A stretch of DNA of 5,002 nucleotides, from NCBI GenBank assembly GCA_025355395.1, contig JANXZT010000162.1, positions 1 to 5,002 of the forward strand, read 5' to 3'. Shown piece after piece: positions 1 through 5,002 of this stretch; position 1 is the first letter of the stretch; the number at the start of each line of letters is the position of its first letter. The notes beneath the pieces are model-generated. The model was not told the origin of the DNA, made no database searches, and saw only the letters and a list, made by a program, of their open reading frames with translations. Made by a program: the position numbers and the translations under genes. This stretch comes from Betaproteobacteria bacterium. GTDB taxonomy: Bacteria > Pseudomonadota > Gammaproteobacteria > Burkholderiales > Casimicrobiaceae.

Positions 1-269
1 GGCTCGATCGCCGCTCCATCGACAAGGCGGGGCGGCCGGTCATCGTGAATACGCATGGCCGCCACGATCCTTGTGTCGGCATTCGCGCGACACCCATCGC
101 CGAAGCGATGATGGCGATTGTGCTCATGGACCACGCGTTGCGGCATCGCGCCCAGAACGCCGATGTGACCACCGCCACGCCACGGATTGCGGCGCAGGCA
201 CCGCCATTCGTCGCGCCATCAAGGATGCGCGCAGCGACGGTGGATGATCCGGAGCCCGACGAGGCCTGA
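1..269 (+). CDS. aroC: Chorismate synthase, C-terminal fragment (5' end outside window)
   Basis: Chorismate synthase converts 5-enolpyruvylshikimate-3-phosphate to chorismate, the last shikimate-pathway step, in the cytoplasm, and needs reduced FMN. The first complete codon is at position 3, and 88 codons remain before the TGA at 267-269. The reading contains GRHDPCVGIRATPIAEAM followed by MDHALRHRAQNADV, which is the conserved C-terminal signature of AroC; E. coli has a nearly identical GRHDPCV...PIAEAM...RAQNADV stretch. After NADV comes a tail of about 34 residues rich in Ala, Pro and Thr and ending in acidic residues, longer than the short E. coli tail and probably disordered. A GTG at position 45 opens a shorter reading in the same frame, but the family homology continues upstream of it, so it is internal. 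The gene converges on xseA, with an inverted repeat between the two. Identification is very secure; the N-terminal part cannot be judged. Confidence 0.95.
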   Translation, partial: LDRRSIDKAGRPVIVNTHGRHDPCVGIRATPIAEAMMAIVLMDHALRHRAQNADVTTATPRIAAQAPPFVAPSRMRAATVDDPEPDEA

Positions 270-291
270 GGGCGCCGGTCCGTGGCGAACG

Positions 292-367
292 TGGGGTCAT
301 ACACGACTTTTCCGCCTGGAGCCGGTGGCAAGCGGGTCTCTGTTTTGAAAAGTCGTGTCTGACCCCA
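292..367. repeat. Near-perfect 21-bp inverted repeat between aroC and xseA
   Basis: The left arm is 292-312 (begins tggggtcatacacgac) and the right arm is 347-367 (ends gtcgtgtctgacccca). Twenty of 21 positions pair; the one mismatch is T300 against C359. The arms are separated by 34 bases (313-346). The element overlaps the xseA 3' end: its stop codon (297-299) and about the last 22 codons are repeat sequence. It lies between convergent genes and could stop transcription from both sides, but neither strand has a U-run after the hairpin, so it is not a classical intrinsic terminator. From memory, tggggtcaga-type ends with an A/T-rich inner edge recur as dispersed palindromes in some proteobacteria, some beside REP-associated (Y1/RAYT) transposase genes. 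That link is unverified, and no transposase is present here. A small non-autonomous mobile repeat is my preferred reading. Confidence 0.8.
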
Positions 368-1787
368 CTATCCGGGCGCCAGCAAAGCCACGCGCGAAGG
401 TCAGCTGCACCACGTCACCGGGCGATACCTCCGCGGCATCGATCACGATGCGGCCATCCGCGGCGGCGACAATGGCGTACCCGCGCTCGAGCACGGCGCC
501 GGGATTGAGATGCCCGAGACTCTGGTGCGCGCCCGCGAGCCGCATCGCCATTCGCTCGAGGCGCGTCCGGGCACCGCGCAGGAAATCCTCGCGCGCAGCA
601 CCAAGCGGCGCACACTGCGGTAACGGCCGCCGCAGCATCCAGGTGTACTGTTGCCGCACGGCGGTCGCGCGGGCCGCGAGAGCCGCCATGTGGTGCGCGT
701 GGCAGCGGACCAGCCGTTCCGCGAGGCGCTCGAGATGGCGCCGCTGCTCGCCGAGGCGCACCGCAGGGTGCGTGAGCCGCCGCGAGAGATGATCGACGCG
801 CTGCATGCGCGCCTCGATTGCACGGTACGCATTGGATCGCCAGCGAGTGGCCTGCACCGCAAGGGCTCGGCGCAAGGCCGCGCCATCGGCCGCCACCAGA
901 GTGGCCGCCGCGGTCGGCGTGGGCGCGCGGGCGTCGGCCACGAAGTCGCAAATGGTGAAATCGGTTTCGTGGCCGACCCCTGAAACCACGGGCAGCAACG
1001 ACTCGAAGATCGCCTGAGCCACGATTTCCTCGTTGAAGGGCCACAGATCCTCGATCGAGCCGCCGCCGCGGCAAACAATCAGCACATCGACCTCAGCGCG
1101 CGCATTCGCGAGGCGGATGGCCGTCGCGAGCTCCAGCGCCGCGCCGGGCCCCTGGACACTGGCGGGGTAGAGCACAACCGGCAGTGCCGACCACCGGTGG
1201 CGCAGTGTGGTGAGCACGTCGCGCAACGCGGCGGCCTTGAGCGAAGTCACGATGCCCACCGCCCGCGGACGGGTGGGCAGCGGTCGCTTGCGCTGCGCCG
1301 CGAACCACCCGGCGGCCTCGAGCCGGGCTTTTAGTTGGGCGAAGCGTTCGTAGAGCGCCCCAACCCCGGCGAGACGGACCGTCTCGACATTGAGCTGGAA
1401 CTCGCCGCGCGCCTCGTAAATCGAGGCCGTGGCACGCACCTCGACCTGCAGGCCGTCCTTGAGGGTGAACTCGGTGAACTGCGCCTTGTGGCGGAAGAAC
1501 ACGCATCGCACCTGGGCCTTCGCGTCCTTCAGGTTGAAGTAGCAGTGGCCCGAGGTCGCGCGCATGAAGTTCGAAATCTCGCCGCTGACCCAGGTGAGCC
1601 CCAGATGCCGCTCGAGGATGAGCCGGGCCGAGCTCACCAGTAGCGAGACCGGCAGGATCACGGGGGAGGGCGTGTCGCCGCGGTTGTCTGCGATCCCGGG
1701 AATGGGGTCCGGCGGTGTTTCCGGACGGCGGAAAAGATCGATCACTGGCCTCGGTTGCGGATGAACAAGAGTGACAGAACCGGGCAT
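297..1787 (-). CDS. xseA: Exodeoxyribonuclease VII large subunit
   Basis: XseA is the large, catalytic subunit of exonuclease VII, which with several XseB subunits degrades single-stranded DNA from both ends in repair. The 496-residue reading has an N-terminal OB-fold (about residues 42-145; GEISNF at 69-74, SGHCYFNLKD at 79-88, AQVRC at 91-95). The catalytic domain follows, with TSLKAAALRDV (181-191), VQG (211-213), RGGGSIEDLWPFNEE (240-254), GHETDFTICDFVAD (272-285) and RAPTPTAAA (287-295). Next is a helical, probably coiled-coil segment (about 300-420) and a C-terminal strand segment with GYAIV (436-440). TSLxAAALRDV replaces the usual TSPTGAAIRD, as I recall for betaproteobacteria. The ATG at 1787 adds about 41 residues before conserved sequence and has only a weak purine patch (GGA) upstream, so a later start is possible. 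The last 22 or so residues, from SDTTF, lie in the inverted repeat and look acquired. XseB is not in the window. Confidence 0.96.
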   Translation of the reverse strand: MPGSVTLVHPQPRPVIDLFRRPETPPDPIPGIADNRGDTPSPVILPVSLLVSSARLILERHLGLTWVSGEISNFMRATSGHCYFNLKDAKAQVRCVFFRHKAQFTEFTLKDGLQVEVRATASIYEARGEFQLNVETVRLAGVGALYERFAQLKARLEAAGWFAAQRKRPLPTRPRAVGIVTSLKAAALRDVLTTLRHRWSALPVVLYPASVQGPGAALELATAIRLANARAEVDVLIVCRGGGSIEDLWPFNEEIVAQAIFESLLPVVSGVGHETDFTICDFVADARAPTPTAAATLVAADGAALRRALAVQATRWRSNAYRAIEARMQRVDHLSRRLTHPAVRLGEQRRHLERLAERLVRCHAHHMAALAARATAVRQQYTWMLRRPLPQCAPLGAAREDFLRGARTRLERMAMRLAGAHQSLGHLNPGAVLERGYAIVAAADGRIVIDAAEVSPGDVVQLTFARGFAGARIVGSDTTFQNRDPLATGSRRKSRV

Positions 1788-1891
1788 TTGTCCAGGACGC
1801 GATCACCAGCGCATAGGCTTATGCCGGATCCGTCGTGCGTCCCAAGCCACTTAAGCCCCGGCCGAGCAGCGCCTTGGCGCATCGACTCAAC

Positions 1892-1930
1892 TTGCTGTAA
1901 AATAAAGATAATTTTCAGTCATTAAATTGG
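1892..1930. promoter_or_regulatory. AT-rich patch in xseA/glnS intergenic region
   Basis: This short stretch (ttgctgtaaaataaagataa, then attttcagtcattaaattgg) is strikingly AT-rich against the GC-rich surroundings. It contains promoter-like elements on both strands. On +, TTGGCG (1874-1879) is 18 bp from TAAAAT (1898-1903), but no + strand gene begins nearby. On -, TTGCCG (1939-1934) is 17 bp from GAAAAT (1916-1911) and faces xseA, with about 123 bp of leader. All matches are 4 or 5 of 6. It could be the xseA promoter region, or an easily melted segment beside the DnaA-box-like cluster about 55 bp away. The AT-richness is certain; the function is not. Confidence 0.4.
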
Positions 1931-1939
1931 GCACGGCAA
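1911..1939 (-). promoter_or_regulatory. Candidate xseA promoter
   Basis: On the minus strand, TTGCCG (1939-1934, 4 of 6 matches to TTGACA) is followed after 17 bp by GAAAAT (1916-1911, 4 of 6 to TATAAT). It is the best sigma70-like pair I could find upstream of xseA and sits in the AT-rich patch, as expected for a promoter. Transcription would start near 1904 and leave a leader of about 117 nt before the ATG at 1787. The match is weak and could be chance in AT-rich sequence. Confidence 0.22.
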
Positions 1940-1983
1940 CGATTTTTGAACCCGGCGCACCACTTAGCGAATCAATTTACAAG

Positions 1984-2018
1984 ATATCCACACTTCTATC
2001 CACAGGATTTGTGGAAAA
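1984..2018. promoter_or_regulatory. Cluster of three DnaA-box-like 9-mers
   Basis: Three 9-mers each differ by one base from the DnaA box TTATCCACA: ATATCCACA at 1984-1992 (+), CTATCCACA at 1996-2004 (+) and TTTTCCACA at 2010-2018 (-). The first two are direct repeats of TATCCACA exactly 12 bp apart. The second and third form an inverted repeat, TCCACA (1999-2004) with TGTGGA (2010-2015), around 5 bases. The cluster follows an AT-rich patch in the intergenic region. DnaA binds such boxes at origins, at regulated promoters and at titration sites. No dnaA, dnaN, gyrB or rpmH gene is visible, so calling this oriC would be premature. Sites for another protein recognising TCCACA repeats are also possible. 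Confidence 0.45.
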
Positions 2019-2107
2019 CCGACCGGAGCGTGAAATTCTTACTGCCCGGCGCGCCCCGGTCCGCGCGGCTTCCCGGGGTTCCGATCTCCGGCACTGGGAA
2101 CACTGCC

Positions 2108-2136
2108 ATGACGCCCATGGACCCACCGGTTAGAAT
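2108..2136 (+). promoter_or_regulatory. Candidate glnS promoter (sigma70-like)
   Basis: ATGACG (2108-2113, 4 of 6 to TTGACA) and TAGAAT (2131-2136, 5 of 6 to TATAAT) are separated by exactly 17 bp, the optimal spacing. Transcription would begin near 2143 and give a glnS leader of about 90 nt. A 14-bp palindrome lies just downstream, at about +10 to +24. This is the best promoter match in the intergenic region and is correctly oriented for glnS. Confidence 0.5.
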
Positions 2137-2143
2137 GAGCGCC

Positions 2144-2236
2144 ATGGCTCGCTTGTTCATGAACAAACGGACGATTGTTGCAGCGCCGCATTTTCGCGCG
2201 CCCCTGGCCGAGGGTCGACCACCGGGACGGGCATGA
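2144..2236 (+). other. Possible 30-codon leader ORF overlapping glnS start
   Basis: An ATG at 2144 lies at the predicted transcription start and opens 30 codons (starting MARLFMNKRTIVAAP, ending PPGRA). Its TGA at 2234-2236 overlaps the glnS ATG at 2233 as ATGA, a layout typical of translational coupling. An in-frame ATG at 2135 would add three codons. Against it: there is no Shine-Dalgarno sequence, third codon positions are only about half G or C, unlike the real genes here, and the peptide has no glutamine codon, so it is not a glutamine-sensing attenuator. It is listed because of the exact overlap, not as a confident gene. Confidence 0.2.
2153..2166. promoter_or_regulatory. 14-bp perfect palindrome downstream of glnS promoter
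   Basis: TTGTTCATGAACAA is a perfect 14-bp palindrome placed about 10-24 bases after the predicted glnS start of transcription. That is a classic place for a dimeric repressor to bind. In RNA the 7-nt half-sites cannot form a stable hairpin because there is no loop, so a DNA-level operator is likelier. The AACAA half (2162-2166) can also pair with TTGTT at 2175-2179 across 8 bases. No regulator gene is in the window, so the binding protein is unknown and chance is not excluded. Confidence 0.35.
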
Positions 2237-4071
2237 ACGTCGCCGTGCCGCGGGCGAGCGTGCCCGCGTCGAATTTCATCCGGCTCATCATTGCCGAAGA
2301 CCTCCGCCTCGGGAAGTACGGCGGGCGCGTGATTACCCGCTTCCCTCCGGAGCCCAACGGGTACTTGCACTACGGCCACGCCAAGTCGATTTGCCTGAAC
2401 TTTGGCCTCGCTGCCGAAAACGACGGGCTTTGCCACCTGCGTTTCGATGACACCAATCCGGTCAACGAGGATGTGCGGTACGAGGAATCCATTGCCGGCG
2501 CCGTGCGTTGGCTCGGGTTCGATTGGGGGCAGCACCGGTATCACGCGTCTGATTATTACGATCGCCTGTACGCGTTCGCCGAGTGGTTCATCGAGCAGGG
2601 GCTGGCCTACGTCGACAGCCAATCGGCTGGGCAACTGCGCGCTTCCCGCGGCACCCTCACCCAGCCCGGACGCGGAAGCCCGTACCGCGACCGGTCGATG
2701 GCGGAGAATCTCGATCTTTTTCGCCGCATGCGCGCCGGCGAATTTCCCGATGGCGCGCACGTGCTGCGTCTGAAGATCGACATGGCGAGCCCGAACTTCA
2801 ACATGCGTGATCCGACCATCTATCGCATCCGGCACGCCACGCACCATCGCACCGGCGACCAGTGGTGCATCTACCCGCTCTACGACTATACCCACTGCAT
2901 CTCGGATGCGCTGGAGCGCATTACGCACTCGATCTGCACCCTCGAATTCCAGGATCACCGCCCGTTGTATGACTGGATCATCGAGCGCCTCGCAGAGGGT
3001 GGCCTGCTCGAGCGCCCGCTGCCGCAGCAGATCGAATTTGCGCGGCTCAACCTGACCTATGTGGTGCTGTCCAAGCGCAAGCTCATCGATCTCGTCGCGA
3101 GCGGTCATGTCGAAGGATGGGACGATCCGCGGATGCCCACTCTGGTCGGCGCGCGCCGAAGAGGGTTTACGCCGGAGGGCTTTCGCCTTTTTGCCGAGCG
3201 CATCGGGGTGTCGAAGTCCGATTCGTGGATCGACATGAGCGTCCTCGAGGATTGCATGCGCGAGGATCTGAATGCGCGCGCGCAGCGGCGCATCGCGATC
3301 CTCGACCCGATCCGGCTCATCATCGACAACTATGCGCAAGGCGCCGCCGAGGAGACGCACGCGCCGAATCATCCCCAGTACCCCGAGCTCGGCAAGCGCG
3401 CACTGCCGTTCACCCGCGAGCTCCTGATCGAGCGCGACGATTTTGCGGAAGCGCCACCGAAAGGATACTTCCGGCTCTCCCCGGGGGCCGAGGTGCGTCT
3501 GCGCTACGCGTACATCGTGCGCTGCGTCGGCGTTGACAAGGACGGCGCCGGAAACGTCATCGCCGTCCATTGCACGTATGACCCGGCGACGCGCAGCGGC
3601 ACCCCGGGTGCGGATGCGCGCAAGGTGAAGGGCAACATCCACTGGCTCAGCGCAGGCAGTGCGGTGGCTGCCGAAGTCCGGCTGTACGATCGGTTGTTCG
3701 CCGTGCCGTTTCCCGGTGTAATCAACCCCGCCGAAGAACGGCTCGCCGAAGCGCCGCCCGCCGGAGCGGGAGGGCGTCCGGCGGCAGTGGCCGGTGAGGA
3801 CGACGACGACACGCCAGAGCCTTTCGAACGCAGTTATCTCGATGACCTCAATGTGCATTCGAAGCGCGTGATCACGGCTTATGTCGAGCCCGCGCTCTCG
3901 AGCGCCGCGCCCGAAGAGCGATTCCAGTTCGAGCGCCACGGTTATTTTGTCGCCGATGTCGAGGATCACCGGCCCGGGACGCCGGTATTCAATCGCGCGG
4001 TGACGCTGCGCGATTCCTGGGGCAAGCAGACGGGCCCCGGATCATTGCCCGCGGCAATCGCGCCGCGTTAA
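2233..4071 (+). CDS. glnS: Glutaminyl-tRNA synthetase (class I)
   Basis: GlnRS attaches glutamine to tRNA-Gln in the cytoplasm using ATP, so this organism has a direct glutaminylation route. The 612-residue product shows the class I Rossmann core: RFPPEPNGYLHYGHAKS (36-52) with the HIGH-type motif as HYGH (46-49), RFDDTNP (70-76), GTLTQPG (140-146) and SPYRDRS (149-155). These are followed by WCIYPLYDYTHCISDALE (211-228) and ITHSICTLEFQDHRPLYDW (230-248). The KMSKS-type loop is VLSKRKL (278-284). The anticodon-binding barrels follow, ending near PVFNRAVTLRDSWG (584-597). E. coli GlnS is 554 residues; most of the excess is an Ala/Pro/Gly and acidic segment (about 498-535, with a DDDD run at 523-526) before YLDDLN. 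The ATG at 2233 has a GGGACGG patch 3-9 bases upstream and fits the E. coli N-terminus (NFIRLIIAEDL). It is divergent from xseA and 36 bp ahead of htpX. Confidence 0.97.
   Translation: MNVAVPRASVPASNFIRLIIAEDLRLGKYGGRVITRFPPEPNGYLHYGHAKSICLNFGLAAENDGLCHLRFDDTNPVNEDVRYEESIAGAVRWLGFDWGQHRYHASDYYDRLYAFAEWFIEQGLAYVDSQSAGQLRASRGTLTQPGRGSPYRDRSMAENLDLFRRMRAGEFPDGAHVLRLKIDMASPNFNMRDPTIYRIRHATHHRTGDQWCIYPLYDYTHCISDALERITHSICTLEFQDHRPLYDWIIERLAEGGLLERPLPQQIEFARLNLTYVVLSKRKLIDLVASGHVEGWDDPRMPTLVGARRRGFTPEGFRLFAERIGVSKSDSWIDMSVLEDCMREDLNARAQRRIAILDPIRLIIDNYAQGAAEETHAPNHPQYPELGKRALPFTRELLIERDDFAEAPPKGYFRLSPGAEVRLRYAYIVRCVGVDKDGAGNVIAVHCTYDPATRSGTPGADARKVKGNIHWLSAGSAVAAEVRLYDRLFAVPFPGVINPAEERLAEAPPAGAGGRPAAVAGEDDDDTPEPFERSYLDDLNVHSKRVITAYVEPALSSAAPEERFQFERHGYFVADVEDHRPGTPVFNRAVTLRDSWGKQTGPGSLPAAIAPR
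4044..4058. promoter_or_regulatory. Short inverted repeat at glnS 3' end
   Basis: ATTGCC (4044-4049) and GGCAAT (4053-4058) are perfect inverted 6-bp arms around CGC, within the last codons of glnS. The repeat overlaps the -35-like TTGCCC of the candidate htpX promoter, so it might be an operator. As an RNA hairpin it has a 3-nt loop and no U-run after it, so it is a poor terminator. The repeat is certain, but a role is speculative because it also encodes the GlnS tail. Confidence 0.25.
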
Positions 4072-4074
4072 GAT
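4045..4074 (+). promoter_or_regulatory. Weak candidate htpX promoter
   Basis: TTGCCC (4045-4050, 4 of 6) and TAAGAT (4069-4074, 4 of 6) are 18 bp apart and overlap the end of glnS and its TAA stop. A start near 4081 would leave a leader of about 27 nt before the htpX ATG. In many bacteria htpX is heat- or envelope-stress-induced and has its own promoter, so one here is plausible. The match is weak, and cotranscription with glnS is equally possible. Confidence 0.22.
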
Positions 4075-4107
4075 GACCCTCGCAAAATTTCCGGTCCCCT
4101 ATCCCTC

Positions 4108-4983
4108 ATGAAACGCACCGTCCTCTTTCTCGCCACCAACCTCGCGGTGGTGCTCGTTCTCTCGGTGGTGCTCAATGTGCTGGGCTTGAACCGGGCCCTG
4201 ATGCAACAGGGAATCCAGGTCGGTCCGCTGCTGGCGTTTTCGTTCGTGGTCGGCTTCACCGGCGCCATCATCTCGCTCCTGATCTCGAAACCGATGGCGA
4301 AATGGAGCACCGGTGCGCGTGTCATCGGAGAGCCGGCCAACGAATCGGAGGTATGGATCGTCGACACCGTGCGCCGCCTTGCCATCACCGCGGGCATCGG
4401 CGCGCCCGAAGTGGCGATCTATGAAGGCGACGCGAATGCGTTCGCCACGGGCGCCTTCAAGAATTCGGCGATGGTTGCCGTGTCGACCGGTTTGCTGCAG
4501 TCGATGAACAAGGAAGAGGCCGAGGCCGTGCTGGGGCACGAAATCGCCCACATTGCCAACGGCGACATGGTGACCATGACCCTGTTGCAGGGCGTGGTCA
4601 ATACCTTCGTGGTGTTCTTTGCGCGGGTAGTGGGCTATTTCGTCGACCGCACGCTGTTTCGCAGCGAGCGCGGGATCGGCATGGGGTACTACATCACGGT
4701 CTTTGCCTGCGAAATCCTGTTCGGGATCCTGGCGAGCCTGATCGTGGCGTACTTCTCGCGCCGACGGGAATTTCGCGCCGACGCCGGGAGCGCGACCTAC
4801 CTGGGCTCGCCCCAACCGATGATCCATGCTCTGGCTCGGCTCGGCGGCATCGCGCCCGGCGCGCTGCCGGCTTCCATCCAGACCCTCGGCATTTCCGGTT
4901 CACCCCGGGGCGCGATGGCGTGGTTTGCTTCGCACCCGCCGCTCGAGTTGCGCATCGCGGCGCTGCAGGCGCGGCGCGGCTGA
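4108..4983 (+). CDS. htpX: Membrane zinc metalloprotease HtpX (M48B family)
   Basis: HtpX is an inner-membrane zinc endopeptidase with a cytoplasmic active site that degrades misfolded membrane proteins, alongside FtsH in E. coli. The 291-residue product matches the usual length (E. coli 293). Hydrophobic segments lie at about 4-26, 41-60, 156-178 and 193-215. The zinc motif HEIAH is at 144-148 (ligands H144 and H148, catalytic E145), and the third ligand should be E221 in RREFRAD (219-225). Other family blocks are NAFATG (110-115), VAVSTGLLQ (123-131), NGDMVT (151-156) and SHPPLELRI (275-283). All active-site residues are intact. The ATG at 4108 gives the typical MKR plus hydrophobic start, but the bases before it (tatccctc) hold no recognisable Shine-Dalgarno sequence, so initiation may be weak or coupled to glnS. 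The gene ends in codons that form one arm of the downstream hairpin. Confidence 0.97.
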   Translation: MKRTVLFLATNLAVVLVLSVVLNVLGLNRALMQQGIQVGPLLAFSFVVGFTGAIISLLISKPMAKWSTGARVIGEPANESEVWIVDTVRRLAITAGIGAPEVAIYEGDANAFATGAFKNSAMVAVSTGLLQSMNKEEAEAVLGHEIAHIANGDMVTMTLLQGVVNTFVVFFARVVGYFVDRTLFRSERGIGMGYYITVFACEILFGILASLIVAYFSRRREFRADAGSATYLGSPQPMIHALARLGGIAPGALPASIQTLGISGSPRGAMAWFASHPPLELRIAALQARRG

Positions 4984-5002
4984 TTCTGCGCCGCGCCTGC
5001 AG
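4963..5002 (+). terminator. Strong hairpin overlapping htpX stop, probable terminator
   Basis: CTGCAGGCGCGGCGC (4963-4977) and GCGCCGCGCCTGCAG (4988-5002) pair perfectly over 15 bp around a 10-base loop. Two further inner pairs are possible (G4978-U4987, G4979-C4986). The left arm codes for the last HtpX residues, and the stop codon TGA (4981-4983) is in the loop. Such a GC-rich stem right after a gene suggests factor-independent termination, but the U-run that would confirm this would lie beyond the window edge. The stem may also be longer than seen. Confidence 0.6.

Noticed and set aside
292..367. Classical intrinsic terminator for aroC or xseA
   Set aside because: The stem is long enough, but the loop is 34 bases and no U-run follows on either strand; the arms look more like a dispersed repeat.
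415..1078. Overlapping open frames on both strands inside xseA (for example 415-1074, 443-1078 and 355-792)
   Set aside because: They are Arg/Ala/Pro-rich shadows of xseA, whose frame alone carries conserved exonuclease VII motifs.
1892..2018. Calling this region the chromosomal origin oriC
   Set aside because: Only three imperfect boxes are seen, none is a perfect TTATCCACA, and no replication gene is adjacent, so the evidence supports a DnaA-box-like cluster only.
1927..2236. Two open frames on the + strand in the xseA-glnS intergenic region, with alternative starts at 1927 and 1946
   Set aside because: They start with TTG without ribosome binding sites, cross the DnaA-box-like cluster and the glnS promoter, and have no family-like sequence. 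Only the terminal piece from 2144 is kept, as a doubtful leader ORF.
2278..2379. HYGH instead of HIGH in GlnRS as a sign of a defective enzyme
   Set aside because: The second position of this motif varies among class I synthetases, both histidines and the glycine are kept, and all other GlnRS motifs are intact.
1996..3969. A 657-codon open frame on the minus strand, antisense to glnS
   Set aside because: It lies opposite a certain glnS, resembles no family I know, and runs into the intergenic region. Long antisense frames are common in GC-rich genes because strong codon bias removes stops from the opposite strand.
4099..4827. A 242-codon minus-strand frame antisense to htpX
   Set aside because: His/Arg-rich composition typical of an antisense shadow; htpX on the + strand has all its catalytic motifs.

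Overview
The window is GC-rich, gene-dense bacterial chromosome carrying four housekeeping genes and no mobile-element gene, RNA gene or CRISPR array that I can support. The proteins point to a proteobacterium, most likely a betaproteobacterium. The chorismate synthase tail reads MDHALRHRAQNADV, exonuclease VII has the TSLxAAALRDV variant that I associate with betaproteobacteria, glutamine is charged by a direct GlnRS (GlnS), and HtpX is of the proteobacterial type. The taxonomic call is inference from remembered family patterns, not from a search.

Layout: (1) 1-269, + strand, the 3' end of aroC (chorismate synthase, shikimate pathway). (2) 292-367, a near-perfect 21-bp inverted repeat between the convergent aroC and xseA. 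It also forms the last codons and the stop of xseA. (3) 297-1787, - strand, xseA (exonuclease VII large subunit). (4) 1788-2232, a 445-bp divergent intergenic region with an AT-rich patch, three DnaA-box-like 9-mers packed in 35 bp, a good sigma70-like promoter for glnS, a 14-bp perfect palindrome just downstream of that promoter, and a possible short leader ORF that ends in an ATGA overlap with glnS. (5) 2233-4071, + strand, glnS (glutaminyl-tRNA synthetase) with an extra acidic low-complexity segment in the anticodon-binding half. (6) 4108-4983, + strand, htpX (membrane zinc metalloprotease), 36 bp after glnS, followed by a strong hairpin that begins inside its last codons and runs to the window edge.

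The genes belong to different processes: aromatic amino acid precursor synthesis, DNA repair, translation and membrane protein quality control. Only glnS and htpX share a direction with a short gap and could be cotranscribed. I found no convincing new multigene system. The most interesting parts are non-coding: the repeat that has become the 3' end of xseA, and the DnaA-box-like cluster with palindromic leader between xseA and glnS.
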